Of a DNA stretch of 55,945 bases, positions 39,478-46,805 are shown piece after piece. Positions within the stretch are counted from its first letter, which is position 1; each line of letters opens with the position of its first letter. A model generated the notes under the pieces. The model ran no database searches, was not told where the DNA came from, and saw nothing but the letters and a program-made list of their open reading frames with translations. The position numbers were made by a program, and so were the translations under genes. The stretch comes from a virus, in IMG/VR virus record IMGVR_UViG_3300044491_002553, positions 1-55,945 of that record; one strand, 5' to 3'.

Positions 39478-40370
39478 TGATTCGTGATTTCACTGAATCT
39501 AAAATTTTACACATTGAGGCAAGTAGCATTTGTAATGCCGCTTGTCCTATGTGTGAAAGAAACGTAAATGGTTTCGGCCAAGCACCAGGATACACCCCTA
39601 AAAACTTGCCTTATGAATGGTTTGTAGAACATAAACAAACTATTTCTGGTGTGGAAAAAATTTATTTTTGTGGTAATTTAGGTGATTCTGCAAGTAATAA
39701 AGACCTTTTAAAAATAATAAAATACATAAAAACTGTTAACTCACAATGCACTGTTGGTCTAAACTCGAATGGCGGTTTAAGGAGCCGTAAATTTTGGCAT
39801 GATCTTGGAAAATTGCTGAATGGTAACTTAGATTATGTTGTTTTTAGCATTGATGGATTAGCCGATACTAATCATTTGTATCGTTGGAATGTACAATGGA
39901 AAAAAGTTATGCAAAATGCACAAGCATATATTGACGCTGGCGGAAGTGCCCATTGGGATATGTTGGTGTTCAAACATAACGAACACCAAGTAGAACAATG
40001 TCTACAACTTGCAACTGACATGGGATTCACATGGTTTAGAAGTAAAGAAACAAATCGTTGGAATCAAAAAAATATTCCTAGTTTACAACCTAGTACACCT
40101 TTTGAATCTATAGATTACAGCAACATAGTTGACATAGACTGTGAAAGAGACAGAGAACGTAGCACCTATATTGATTATCTAGGACGCAGTTGGCCCTGTT
40201 GCTATTTAGGCAACAAGCATTTTTCAGATACTGGCAATAAACACATAGATGTTACAAAAAATTACAGACAAAAGATACAGAATAAAAATGCATACATGAC
40301 CTGTAAAGAAAGTTGCGGCAAATTCACAAGTAAACGCACACAATGGAAAAGAGAAATACAGATTAGATGA
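39477..40370 (+). CDS. Radical SAM protein with variant GGE motif and C-terminal twitch/SPASM cysteines
   Basis: A 297-residue radical SAM enzyme, the first of a three-gene cassette. The CX3CX2C motif is C19-C23-C26 in SICNAACPMCERN. The usual GGE loop is replaced by FCGNLGD (64-70). A SIDG strand (124-127) follows, and C222, C241, C242, C276 and C280 could bind an auxiliary Fe-S cluster as in SPASM/twitch enzymes that act on peptides. It shares this layout with the third gene, so they are likely paralogues with linked substrates. Its stop overlaps the PP-loop start (ATGA). Confidence 0.85.
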   Translation: MIRDFTESKILHIEASSICNAACPMCERNVNGFGQAPGYTPKNLPYEWFVEHKQTISGVEKIYFCGNLGDSASNKDLLKIIKYIKTVNSQCTVGLNSNGGLRSRKFWHDLGKLLNGNLDYVVFSIDGLADTNHLYRWNVQWKKVMQNAQAYIDAGGSAHWDMLVFKHNEHQVEQCLQLATDMGFTWFRSKETNRWNQKNIPSLQPSTPFESIDYSNIVDIDCERDRERSTYIDYLGRSWPCCYLGNKHFSDTGNKHIDVTKNYRQKIQNKNAYMTCKESCGKFTSKRTQWKREIQIR

Positions 40371-41476
40371 TACCTTTTGCTCACAAACATGGTTACTATC
40401 AACTAGAAGACAAAATTACATACAGCAAACTGGAAGCATTAGAATGGCAAAAACTAACTGGCAAATGGCCAGAATGGAACTTCAATCGAGAAGTGTTTGA
40501 ATGCTATGATTGGACTGTAATGCCTGACTTTGATCTGTCAGGACATTACATGATGAGAGCAAAACAGATCAGAGAAAAGTATGATTACTGTGTGCTTTTT
40601 TACAGTGGAGGCAGTGACAGTCATAACATGCTGAATGCATGGATAAAACAAGATTTAAAAATAGATGAGATTGCAAGTTTTTGGAACTTGGAAGGCACAA
40701 AAGATCCACAGAGTTTTATGTGTGCAGAAATACAAAATGTAGTATTACCTGATATAGATACACTAAAAGCAAAAGGCATAGAGTTTAAGTTTAGACTGAT
40801 AGACATCTGCCAAATGACTGTGGATTATATTGCAAAACACAAGTTTGATTATGGATATTATAGTAATCACAGCATAAGTCCAAATAATGTAATCAAAGGA
40901 ACATTTAGAGAAAGTATAGACGATTACAAAAAATTAATAGACAGTGGCAAAACTGTGTGTTTTGTGTGGGGCAGTGAAAAACCACAAGTACATGTTGATG
41001 AAAACGGAAGATGGTATTTTCAATTTATGGATGTGATAGATAATTGTATAAGTCCATATGTGCAAATGAACCAACACAATGGTTGGTTTGATGAATTATT
41101 TTACTGGACCCCTGATATGCCACAGATGATTATAAAACAGGCACATGTGATAAAACAGTTTTGTGAATTATCTGATGATAGCAGTTACTTTCAAAAAGAA
41201 TACAGTCCATATGGATACAGCAAAAAACTCAACATGTATGTCAGCCATGATGGTGTAAAAAGAATAATTTACCCATGGTGGGATACAAATATATTTTGCA
41301 ATGGCAAAGGTGCTACAAATTATCTAACATTTAGTCCTAGAGATAGTTGGATTTTGCAAGATAGTAAAAGCATGATCTCAAGTATTGTAAAAAATTTACC
41401 CACATACTGGACAATGGAAAATCCAAAAAGCAGTAGCATAAAAGCACACGTACAAAGGCACTATCTATGCAACTAG
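40367..41476 (+). CDS. PP-loop ATPase (N-type ATP pyrophosphatase)
   Basis: A 369-residue protein whose PP-loop YSGGSDS (79-85) marks an ATP pyrophosphatase that activates a carboxyl or carbonyl/uridine group by adenylation, as in QueC, ThiI, asparagine synthetase or PAPS reductase relatives. The N-terminal ~55 residues are specific. No thiolation cysteine pair or zinc ribbon typical of TtcA or ThiI is evident, and no other queuosine-pathway gene is near, so an amide-forming or related activation is as likely as tRNA/DNA modification. It is overlapped by radical SAM genes on both sides (4 and 10 nt), which strongly suggests one pathway. Confidence 0.8.
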   Translation: MIPFAHKHGYYQLEDKITYSKLEALEWQKLTGKWPEWNFNREVFECYDWTVMPDFDLSGHYMMRAKQIREKYDYCVLFYSGGSDSHNMLNAWIKQDLKIDEIASFWNLEGTKDPQSFMCAEIQNVVLPDIDTLKAKGIEFKFRLIDICQMTVDYIAKHKFDYGYYSNHSISPNNVIKGTFRESIDDYKKLIDSGKTVCFVWGSEKPQVHVDENGRWYFQFMDVIDNCISPYVQMNQHNGWFDELFYWTPDMPQMIIKQAHVIKQFCELSDDSSYFQKEYSPYGYSKKLNMYVSHDGVKRIIYPWWDTNIFCNGKGATNYLTFSPRDSWILQDSKSMISSIVKNLPTYWTMENPKSSSIKAHVQRHYLCN

Positions 41477-42486
41477 CACTTGATCATTGGCACATAGAAC
41501 CTAGCAGTATCTGTACTTTAGCATGTCCAAGATGTCCAAGAGCAGAAGTGCCAGAAACACTGTTAAACAGACAACTGGATTTACAGTTTTTTGTAAATCA
41601 AATAGGTGCTGATATGATCAAAAAGATAAAAAGAATTACTTTTTGTGGCAACGACGGAGACCCAATATATTGTAAACAATTTTTAGAAATATGTGACTGG
41701 ATAAAAACTGTAAATCCAAACATGCAACTTTTGATAGTTACCAATGGCAGTTACAAAAAATCATCTTGGTGGCAAAAACTTGCTGAAATACTCAACACCA
41801 ATGATGAAATAAATTGGAGCATAGATGGTTGGGACCAAAAAAGTAATGAAATGTATAGACAAAGATGTGACTTTGAAAGTATAATAAATGGTATTGAAGT
41901 TTTTAGCAATCACAACCACACAACTTATAAAACTTGGGCCACTATAGCATTTAAATTCAATCAAAATAATCTAGATGACATAGAAAAACTAGCAAAAACA
42001 CATGGATTTGATTGCTGGCAACTTACTAAAAGCACAAAGTTTGGCAATGTATATCCAACATATGGCGATGATGATCCTCTGCAACCAGTTGATGATCTGA
42101 TTGCAAAAGGACATAGATTTGAAAGAGAACAACACTACATTACATCCAAAGCAAGACCTGGCATCAAACAAATTTTTCAACAAAGAACCAAAAAATTGAG
42201 AAACAGCAACGAATACCCAGCCATATGCTACATAGGAAACAAAGGAGTATTTCTAAATGCTATGGGAGAATTTTATCCATGTTGCTGGACTGCTAACAGA
42301 TATGAACATAACAAACAATGGATTGAACTAGGTAAATCTCGGTTCAATTTATATAATTACACTATAGAACAAATTATCCAAGATGAATTTTGGAACAATG
42401 AATTTTTAAAATTTGACAGTTTTGAATGCAAAACCAAATGCACAAAACACGCATTACAGAGTGATGATCATGCTGTCAACTGGTAA
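41467..42486 (+). CDS. Radical SAM protein with variant GGE motif (second of the cassette)
   Basis: A 339-residue radical SAM enzyme. The CX3CX2C motif is C16-C20-C23 in SICTLACPRCPR. The GGE region reads FCGNDGDPIY (59-68), the same variant as the first enzyme of the cassette, and SIDGW (118-122) corresponds to that enzyme's SIDGL. C254, C272, C273, C321 and C325 could hold an auxiliary cluster. It starts within the PP-loop gene (10-nt overlap). Two paralogous radical SAM enzymes flanking an ATP pyrophosphatase suggest successive modification of one substrate, possibly a peptide; the product is unknown. Confidence 0.85.
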   Translation: MQLALDHWHIEPSSICTLACPRCPRAEVPETLLNRQLDLQFFVNQIGADMIKKIKRITFCGNDGDPIYCKQFLEICDWIKTVNPNMQLLIVTNGSYKKSSWWQKLAEILNTNDEINWSIDGWDQKSNEMYRQRCDFESIINGIEVFSNHNHTTYKTWATIAFKFNQNNLDDIEKLAKTHGFDCWQLTKSTKFGNVYPTYGDDDPLQPVDDLIAKGHRFEREQHYITSKARPGIKQIFQQRTKKLRNSNEYPAICYIGNKGVFLNAMGEFYPCCWTANRYEHNKQWIELGKSRFNLYNYTIEQIIQDEFWNNEFLKFDSFECKTKCTKHALQSDDHAVNW

Positions 42487-42530
42487 TAACCAGATCTAGG
42501 TAGCAGAGATTAAGCAAAGACTATATACAA

Positions 42531-42938
42531 ATGAATTGGACATACAAAGGCAAAGAAATAACAGAACTACCAGAAGATTGTGTAGGATTTGTTTATATCA
42601 TTACCAATACCACAAACAATAAAAAGTACATAGGCAAAAAACTAGCAAAGTTTAAAACCACAAAACCACCCCTTAAAGGCAGAAAAAACAAAAGACGAGG
42701 CACAAAAGAAAGTGACTGGAGAGAATACTACGGTTCCAGTGACAGTCTAAATGAAGATATAGAAGAAATTGGCAAAGACAAATTCACCAGAGAAATACTG
42801 TTTTATTGCAGAAACAAATCAGAACTATCATACATAGAAGCAAGAGAACAATTCAACCACAAAGTACTAGAATCCGAAGACTATTATAATGGACACATCC
42901 GAGTAAGAGTCCACGGAAAAGGCATACTCAAAACATAA
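42531..42938 (+). CDS. GIY-YIG-type endonuclease, probably free-standing homing type
   Basis: A 135-residue protein with the GIY-YIG pattern VYIITNTTNNKKYIGKK (VYI 21-23, YIG 33-35), a conserved arginine (R87) and a late glutamate (E103, in YIEAREQF) as in the catalytic core. The basic loop GRKNKRRGTKESDW and YYGSSD are typical of a small endonuclease family common in marine T4-like phages. No separate DNA-binding domain is visible. It has no clear ribosome site. Directly downstream lies the hairpin-rich gene-free region, which recalls phage group I introns with GIY-YIG genes, though no intron was confirmed. Confidence 0.75.
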   Translation: MNWTYKGKEITELPEDCVGFVYIITNTTNNKKYIGKKLAKFKTTKPPLKGRKNKRRGTKESDWREYYGSSDSLNEDIEEIGKDKFTREILFYCRNKSELSYIEAREQFNHKVLESEDYYNGHIRVRVHGKGILKT

Positions 42939-42969
42939 AAAATTGGCTATATAGCACTCTTTATACAAT

Positions 42970-43345
42970 ACTACAATATGCGTTGCAGGCTCGCACAATC
43001 CTGACGTTGAGTGCAAGTAAAGGCTAACTACAGGCTAAAAGATTTGGGCACTGGTAGAAACAGAATCCAACCCAAAACTGATACCATGTCGCTGTTATGG
43101 CATGGATTCGGTTCCGTATCTATTCGTGAAGTCAGAAGTAGGGGGTTGACGGGATACCGCCTCCACACAGCAATGTAATCTTCTATAACAGATGAGAGAT
43201 CTTCTCAGCAGATGACTTTCTTTCATGGTTTCACCCGGCAACGGGTGAAGTATGAGTTCAATTTCTAGCAGATAACGTCTTAAAAAATGTGATTGAACGC
43301 AGTGAAAATCACAGATGAACGTAGTTCATCTCTACTAAATAGATG
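42970..43345 (+). ncRNA. Candidate structured RNA (gene-free region 42939-43416)
   Basis: About 480 bp without a convincing gene, visibly richer in G+C than its surroundings. It holds many stems: CGT-CAGG/CCTG-ACG (42981-43006), TTTGGG/CCCAAA (43033-43076), CCATG/CATGG (43084-43105), TGAGA/TCTCA (43193-43207), an 8-bp stem with a GCAA tetraloop (43230-43249), TGTGATT/AATCACA (43288-43313) and GATGAAC-GTA-GTTCATC (43314-43330). A GNRA loop on a perfect stem is typical of folded RNAs. The strand is assigned from the flanking plus-strand genes. The class is unknown: tmRNA, group I intron or a new phage RNA are open. Boundaries are approximate. Confidence 0.45.
43334..43341 (+). promoter_or_regulatory. 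Possible late promoter (ACTAAATA variant)
   Basis: ACTAAATA lies at the end of the hairpin-rich region, about 75 bp before the 61-residue gene. It matches the variant octamer seen before two other virion genes. It is weak on its own. Confidence 0.25.
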
Positions 43346-43416
43346 CTTGTAACAAATGTGATGTTTTAATGAATTGATTTTAGATATTAACTAATTTTTA
43401 CATCAGGAGTTAATGT

Positions 43417-43602
43417 ATGAAAGACACTAATGCTAAAAAATTATGTACGGAATTTAATAAATTCAAAAGAAAAGTACGTGAATTAGGTTTTGAATTTATT
43501 GGAGATCAGGAACTTGAAGCACACTGCACAGAGGACAGTAAAAACAATCCTCGCAGTTATGTCATACTCAGTGCTACCAAAATGGTTGCCCGGTCTTCTT
43601 AG
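43417..43602 (+). CDS. Hypothetical protein, 61 residues
   Basis: A short charged protein (start MKDTNAKKLCTEFNKFKRKV, then ELGFEFIGDQELEAHC) with no recognised family. A good ribosome site (CAGGAG, 7 bases before the ATG) supports translation. Its end overlaps the convergent 62-residue minus-strand gene by 29 bp, a tail-to-tail arrangement. It follows the structured-RNA region and may be transcribed with it. Confidence 0.5.
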   Translation: MKDTNAKKLCTEFNKFKRKVRELGFEFIGDQELEAHCTEDSKNNPRSYVILSATKMVARSS

Positions 43603-43762
43603 CAGTTTCCAAGTTATCCTCAATTACTTTTTGAATAATCGACAGGTCTTTACCTGACATTGAATATAGTTCTGTTAGACTGGCGCCCCCTCGCATATAC
43701 CATGATAATCTTGCTATGTTCTCTTTGATCTTTTGATTGCTTTCATCAAATTGTTCTAGCAT
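43574..43762 (-). CDS. Small baseplate-assembly protein in gp51 position
   Basis: A 62-residue protein directly after gp26. The sequence around ARLSWYMRGGASLTELYSMS and the end KKTGQPFW match a short conserved protein of marine T4-like phages in the same place. In T4 gp26 is followed by gp51, a baseplate hub assembly catalyst, so this is the positional equivalent, but it is far shorter than T4 gp51 (249) and the homology is unproven. A start RBS is present 20 bp after the gp26 stop. Confidence 0.6.
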   Translation of the reverse strand: MLEQFDESNQKIKENIARLSWYMRGGASLTELYSMSGKDLSIIQKVIEDNLETAKKTGQPFW

Positions 43763-43782
43763 CTTGACTATCTCTTCATTGG

Positions 43783-44670
43783 TTAGGCTGAGGAGGCGAA
43801 TACGAAAAAATTTGATTGATCAAAAGTAAAAGGTGTTGTGTACTGATGCTGGCATTCAGGACAATTAGCAGGAACACTTTTGTTTGGTATTTGCTTGATT
43901 GCAGTTTCTACATGTGTTTTCAACTGCTGATACAGATTTCTGTCTGCATTTTCCACAAACTCCAGTATGTGTGCTTCATCTGAAATAGAAGCACCACCCG
44001 GAACAACAACACGTTCAATTGCACCGGCCATGCTTCTCACGGTGTATCTGGTCATGATTGCAAATATCTCATTGAATCTGTTCTGCTTTTCCTGTTCACT
44101 CATTGTGCTGTCATTCACAGTCTGCACCAATCTCTGCTGTTCAAATGCTTCTAGATTTGCATCATTCATACTGCGATAGTCATTTGGTTTGATGAATATT
44201 TCTAGTTCTTTGTATCTAAATGGTGCATCAAATAGCGAAACATCTACTTTTTTATCTAACCATTGTCTTAGGTCTATCTCATAGTTGTTTGATTCTTCAC
44301 ACTTAGGACAAGTGCTTTGATATTCCATCATTTCTCCGTAACTGGCAATTCTAATAGCAATGAGTATTGCATCAACATCAACAGTTGGTATATGCCATGC
44401 GTTTTTGATTGCAGGTATACAACTCTGAATGACATCAACAACACCTTGACCATTCATCAGTGCATCAGGAGTGTTCAGCAACAGTTCATCTTTGGTGCTT
44501 AGACTGTACACAGGCAATTCACCATTGATTGGCATCTGTAGTACACCAGGTGGATAATACTTGCCTTCACTGGGAAGTCTCATGTATATCTGTGGTTGTC
44601 TCATATATTGTTGCAGTGGATTGGGCATAGCCTGATTTTCCACATTTGGTGTGTTTGTCGTTTTGTCCAC
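43783..44670 (-). CDS. 26: Baseplate hub assembly protein gp26
   Basis: A 295-residue protein of the T4 gp26-like baseplate family. The N-terminal YMRLPSEGKYYPPGVLQMP and the KDELLLNTPDALMNGQGVVD stretch are characteristic. A split zinc-ribbon pair is visible: CPKC (C121, C124) and CPEC (C269, C272). gp26 takes part in hub assembly. It is transcribed opposite to the tape-measure-like gene, behind a perfect late octamer. T4 gp26 is shorter (208). Confidence 0.85.
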   Translation of the reverse strand: MDKTTNTPNVENQAMPNPLQQYMRQPQIYMRLPSEGKYYPPGVLQMPINGELPVYSLSTKDELLLNTPDALMNGQGVVDVIQSCIPAIKNAWHIPTVDVDAILIAIRIASYGEMMEYQSTCPKCEESNNYEIDLRQWLDKKVDVSLFDAPFRYKELEIFIKPNDYRSMNDANLEAFEQQRLVQTVNDSTMSEQEKQNRFNEIFAIMTRYTVRSMAGAIERVVVPGGASISDEAHILEFVENADRNLYQQLKTHVETAIKQIPNKSVPANCPECQHQYTTPFTFDQSNFFVFASSA

Positions 44671-44681
44671 GAATTTTCTCC

Positions 44682-44689
44682 GATAAATA
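44682..44689 (+). promoter_or_regulatory. Late promoter for the tape-measure-like gene
   Basis: GATAAATA on the plus strand, one base from the T4 late octamer, about 50 bp before the ATG. It lies beside the leftward gp26 late promoter, so both genes share one divergent control region. Confidence 0.6.
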
Positions 44690-44707
44690 ATATATAGATA
44701 TTAACAG

Positions 44708-44715
44708 TATTTATA
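44708..44715 (-). promoter_or_regulatory. T4-type late promoter for gp26
   Basis: The minus strand reads the perfect octamer TATAAATA, about 37 bp before gp26. ATTATA lies 6 bp upstream, a partial form of the element found before gp48 and the 484-residue fibre. Confidence 0.7.
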
Positions 44716-44740
44716 TACGTATATAATGGACAAAATTTAA

Positions 44741-46762
44741 ATGGCAGTCACCGTAGATATTCCTGGAATTGGGCAAGTCGAAGCATTTAATGCCGCTAGT
44801 GAACAAACACTACAGCAGATTGCGGCCCTTTTGAGTGGAACCAGCAGTAGTTTTACACAAGCATCGCTGAATCGTTTGGGTGCGGCCAGTTCTAGAGCAA
44901 CAGCGGCTGAAAACAGAAACACCAGAGCCAAAGACAGAAACACAGCACAGATCACAGATGAAACCAGTTCATTGGCAAAACTAGGCAATGCATACAGACA
45001 AGCAGAAATCACTGCCAATCAAAGAAGTATGAATGTTTCAGGCAAAATAGAAAGCATGACCAGAGCAATACAATCCGGACCATTCAACTTTATACAAACA
45101 GCATTTAAAACATTTGGTGAAAAATTAGCAACCTTAGGCACACTGATAGGCACAGCAGGTGCGTTAACAGGATTGCTAGGAAAAGTAGGTGTTGCTGTAG
45201 GAGCCGCCGTAACAGCAATAGGGGGTTTAGGTGGCTTGATGGCAATGCTGGCCAAAACCATGGGAGACACCAATGAGGCTTTTAGAGCCACAGCAAACTC
45301 AGGTGCAATTCTAGGAGGTAGTGTGCTGGCATTCCGTGAAGCATCACATATGTCGATGTTAACAATGACACAGTTCAGTGCAGTGATGGCAAAAGCCAGT
45401 GCTAGTATGGCAGTGTTTGGTGGTACTACTCTTGAAGGATCTAGAGAATTTGCTAGGGCAAATAGAATACTTGTTGATCAGTACGGTACAGATTTATTGA
45501 GAGCAGGATTGACATTCCAAGATATGGGTGTAGCAACTGCTGATTTTTTAGCCAACTTGAAAGAAAGTGGAGAAGGTTTTAACCAAGTTGCTGTGAGCAG
45601 TAGCAGTATTGCTGATGGAACTGCAAAATTAGCCATGCAACAGAAACAATTGGCGGCATTTAACGGCACAACACTGGAACAAGAACGAGAAAAACAGAGA
45701 GCCGCAAGAAAAGATGCACAACTTAACATGGTGATGATGGGCATGGATGCTAAACAGAGGGTAGCAGTGCAACAATTGACACAAACATTTCCGCAGTTCA
45801 GGCAGTTTATATTAGAAAGCGTTGCATTTGGTGGCCCTATTAGAAAAGAAACTTTGATGCAACAACAATTAATGGGCACAACCACAGGTATTCTCACCAA
45901 CACATTAAAGCAGGTTCAGGCAGGATCTCTAGATGGCAGTGCGGCCATTAAAATGATTCAAGATCTCAGCAAAGATAATCCTAAGATCAGAGCAGAATTA
46001 CAAAATCAAGCACAGATTGGAATATTATCAATTGCAGGCAGTCAAAATTCTCTTGTAGCCACAGCAGGACAAAATTTTCAAGCACAGTTTGAAATTGTTA
46101 CTAAAAGTCTTGCTGATGTGGGTAGATTGATACAACAAGATGTTGAAGCATTTGAGAAACTAAGAAGCAACATGGATCCATTGACTGATGCAATAACAAC
46201 TATCACAAAAGACATGCAGACAGCACAGATCAATTTTAGTAGAGCAGTCACAGGAGCATTTGGAACAGGTGTTGGCAGTATTATTATGGGTATAATGAAA
46301 TTGCCTACACAACTTCTTAATCTACTCAGTGGAGGAATAGTAGCATTAACTGGTGCAAACAGAGGAGCAGGTTATATAGATCAACTGTTGGGTTTTACTA
46401 ACCAAGCAACAGGACCAGGAGGTGGTACACCACCAACTCCACCTGGTGTCATACAAAACAACAATACTATTGCTAGGCCTACAGTAAGAACTGATCCACA
46501 AGGTAATGTTTCAACATTGACTCCTCCTCCAACAGCATTAAATCCAAATGACCCAGATTACGAACGTAAATTTGCTGACCTTCTAGCAAAGGTACAAAAA
46601 GAGATGTTGGAAAAACAACAAAAAATAGCAGAACAGAAAAAACAAGAAAAAGAACAGGATTTTCAAAATTTAACCGCTATGGTAAACAATGCAACCACAG
46701 GATTGGGCAATAAAATTGTTGGTGGTTTGGAAGATGTAAAGAAAGCAGTACAGCACGGTTAA
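44741..46762 (+). CDS. Probable tail tape-measure or tail-lumen protein (gp29-like)
   Basis: A 673-residue protein with Ala/Gln-rich helical regions, a hydrophobic Gly/Ala-rich stretch at about 130-170 (GTLIGTAGALTGLLG, GAAVTAIGGLGGLMAML), a second at ~515-545, a Pro-rich hinge (GGGTPPTPPG) and a highly charged coiled tail (KEMLEKQQKIAEQKKQEKEQ). This is the profile of tape-measure proteins, which set tail length and enter the membrane. T4's equivalent gp29 has 590 residues. Its place before gp20 and opposite gp26 agrees with a tail role, but the homology was not tested. It has a late promoter upstream. Confidence 0.6.
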   Translation: MAVTVDIPGIGQVEAFNAASEQTLQQIAALLSGTSSSFTQASLNRLGAASSRATAAENRNTRAKDRNTAQITDETSSLAKLGNAYRQAEITANQRSMNVSGKIESMTRAIQSGPFNFIQTAFKTFGEKLATLGTLIGTAGALTGLLGKVGVAVGAAVTAIGGLGGLMAMLAKTMGDTNEAFRATANSGAILGGSVLAFREASHMSMLTMTQFSAVMAKASASMAVFGGTTLEGSREFARANRILVDQYGTDLLRAGLTFQDMGVATADFLANLKESGEGFNQVAVSSSSIADGTAKLAMQQKQLAAFNGTTLEQEREKQRAARKDAQLNMVMMGMDAKQRVAVQQLTQTFPQFRQFILESVAFGGPIRKETLMQQQLMGTTTGILTNTLKQVQAGSLDGSAAIKMIQDLSKDNPKIRAELQNQAQIGILSIAGSQNSLVATAGQNFQAQFEIVTKSLADVGRLIQQDVEAFEKLRSNMDPLTDAITTITKDMQTAQINFSRAVTGAFGTGVGSIIMGIMKLPTQLLNLLSGGIVALTGANRGAGYIDQLLGFTNQATGPGGGTPPTPPGVIQNNNTIARPTVRTDPQGNVSTLTPPPTALNPNDPDYERKFADLLAKVQKEMLEKQQKIAEQKKQEKEQDFQNLTAMVNNATTGLGNKIVGGLEDVKKAVQHG

Positions 46763-46770
46763 TAAAAAAC

Positions 46771-46799
46771 TTGCGTAAATACAGTAAAGGTGTTATAAT
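46771..46799 (+). promoter_or_regulatory. Sigma70-type extended -10 promoter before gp20
   Basis: TTGCGT (46771-46776), 17 bp, TATAAT (46794-46799), with TGTTATAAT as extended -10. The ATG of gp20 stands 6 bases after the -10, the same spacing as at gp47, so transcription would start at or near the start codon. GTAAATAC at 46774 also resembles a late octamer. Confidence 0.6.
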
Positions 46800-46805
46800 A
46801 ATATT

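Noticed and set aside
43062-43120. tRNA-like T-arm GGATTCGGTTCC
   Set aside because: No cloverleaf, anticodon arm or acceptor stem could be built around it on either strand.
42939-43416. tmRNA in the hairpin-rich region
   Set aside because: GTAAAGGCTAACTAC and TTGACGGGAT ... GCCTCCAC recall tmRNA parts, but no matching acceptor 5' strand, T-arm or plausible ANDE-like tag reading frame was found.
42487-43416. Group I intron carrying the GIY-YIG gene
   Set aside because: AAAGACTATATA before and CTATATAG after the gene, plus CAATCCTGACG, look intron-like, but the P7 partner strands do not pair properly and no split exon gene is present.
45478-45903. 141-residue Cys-rich minus-strand open frame
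   Set aside because: It is antisense to the tape-measure-like gene and has no start signal.
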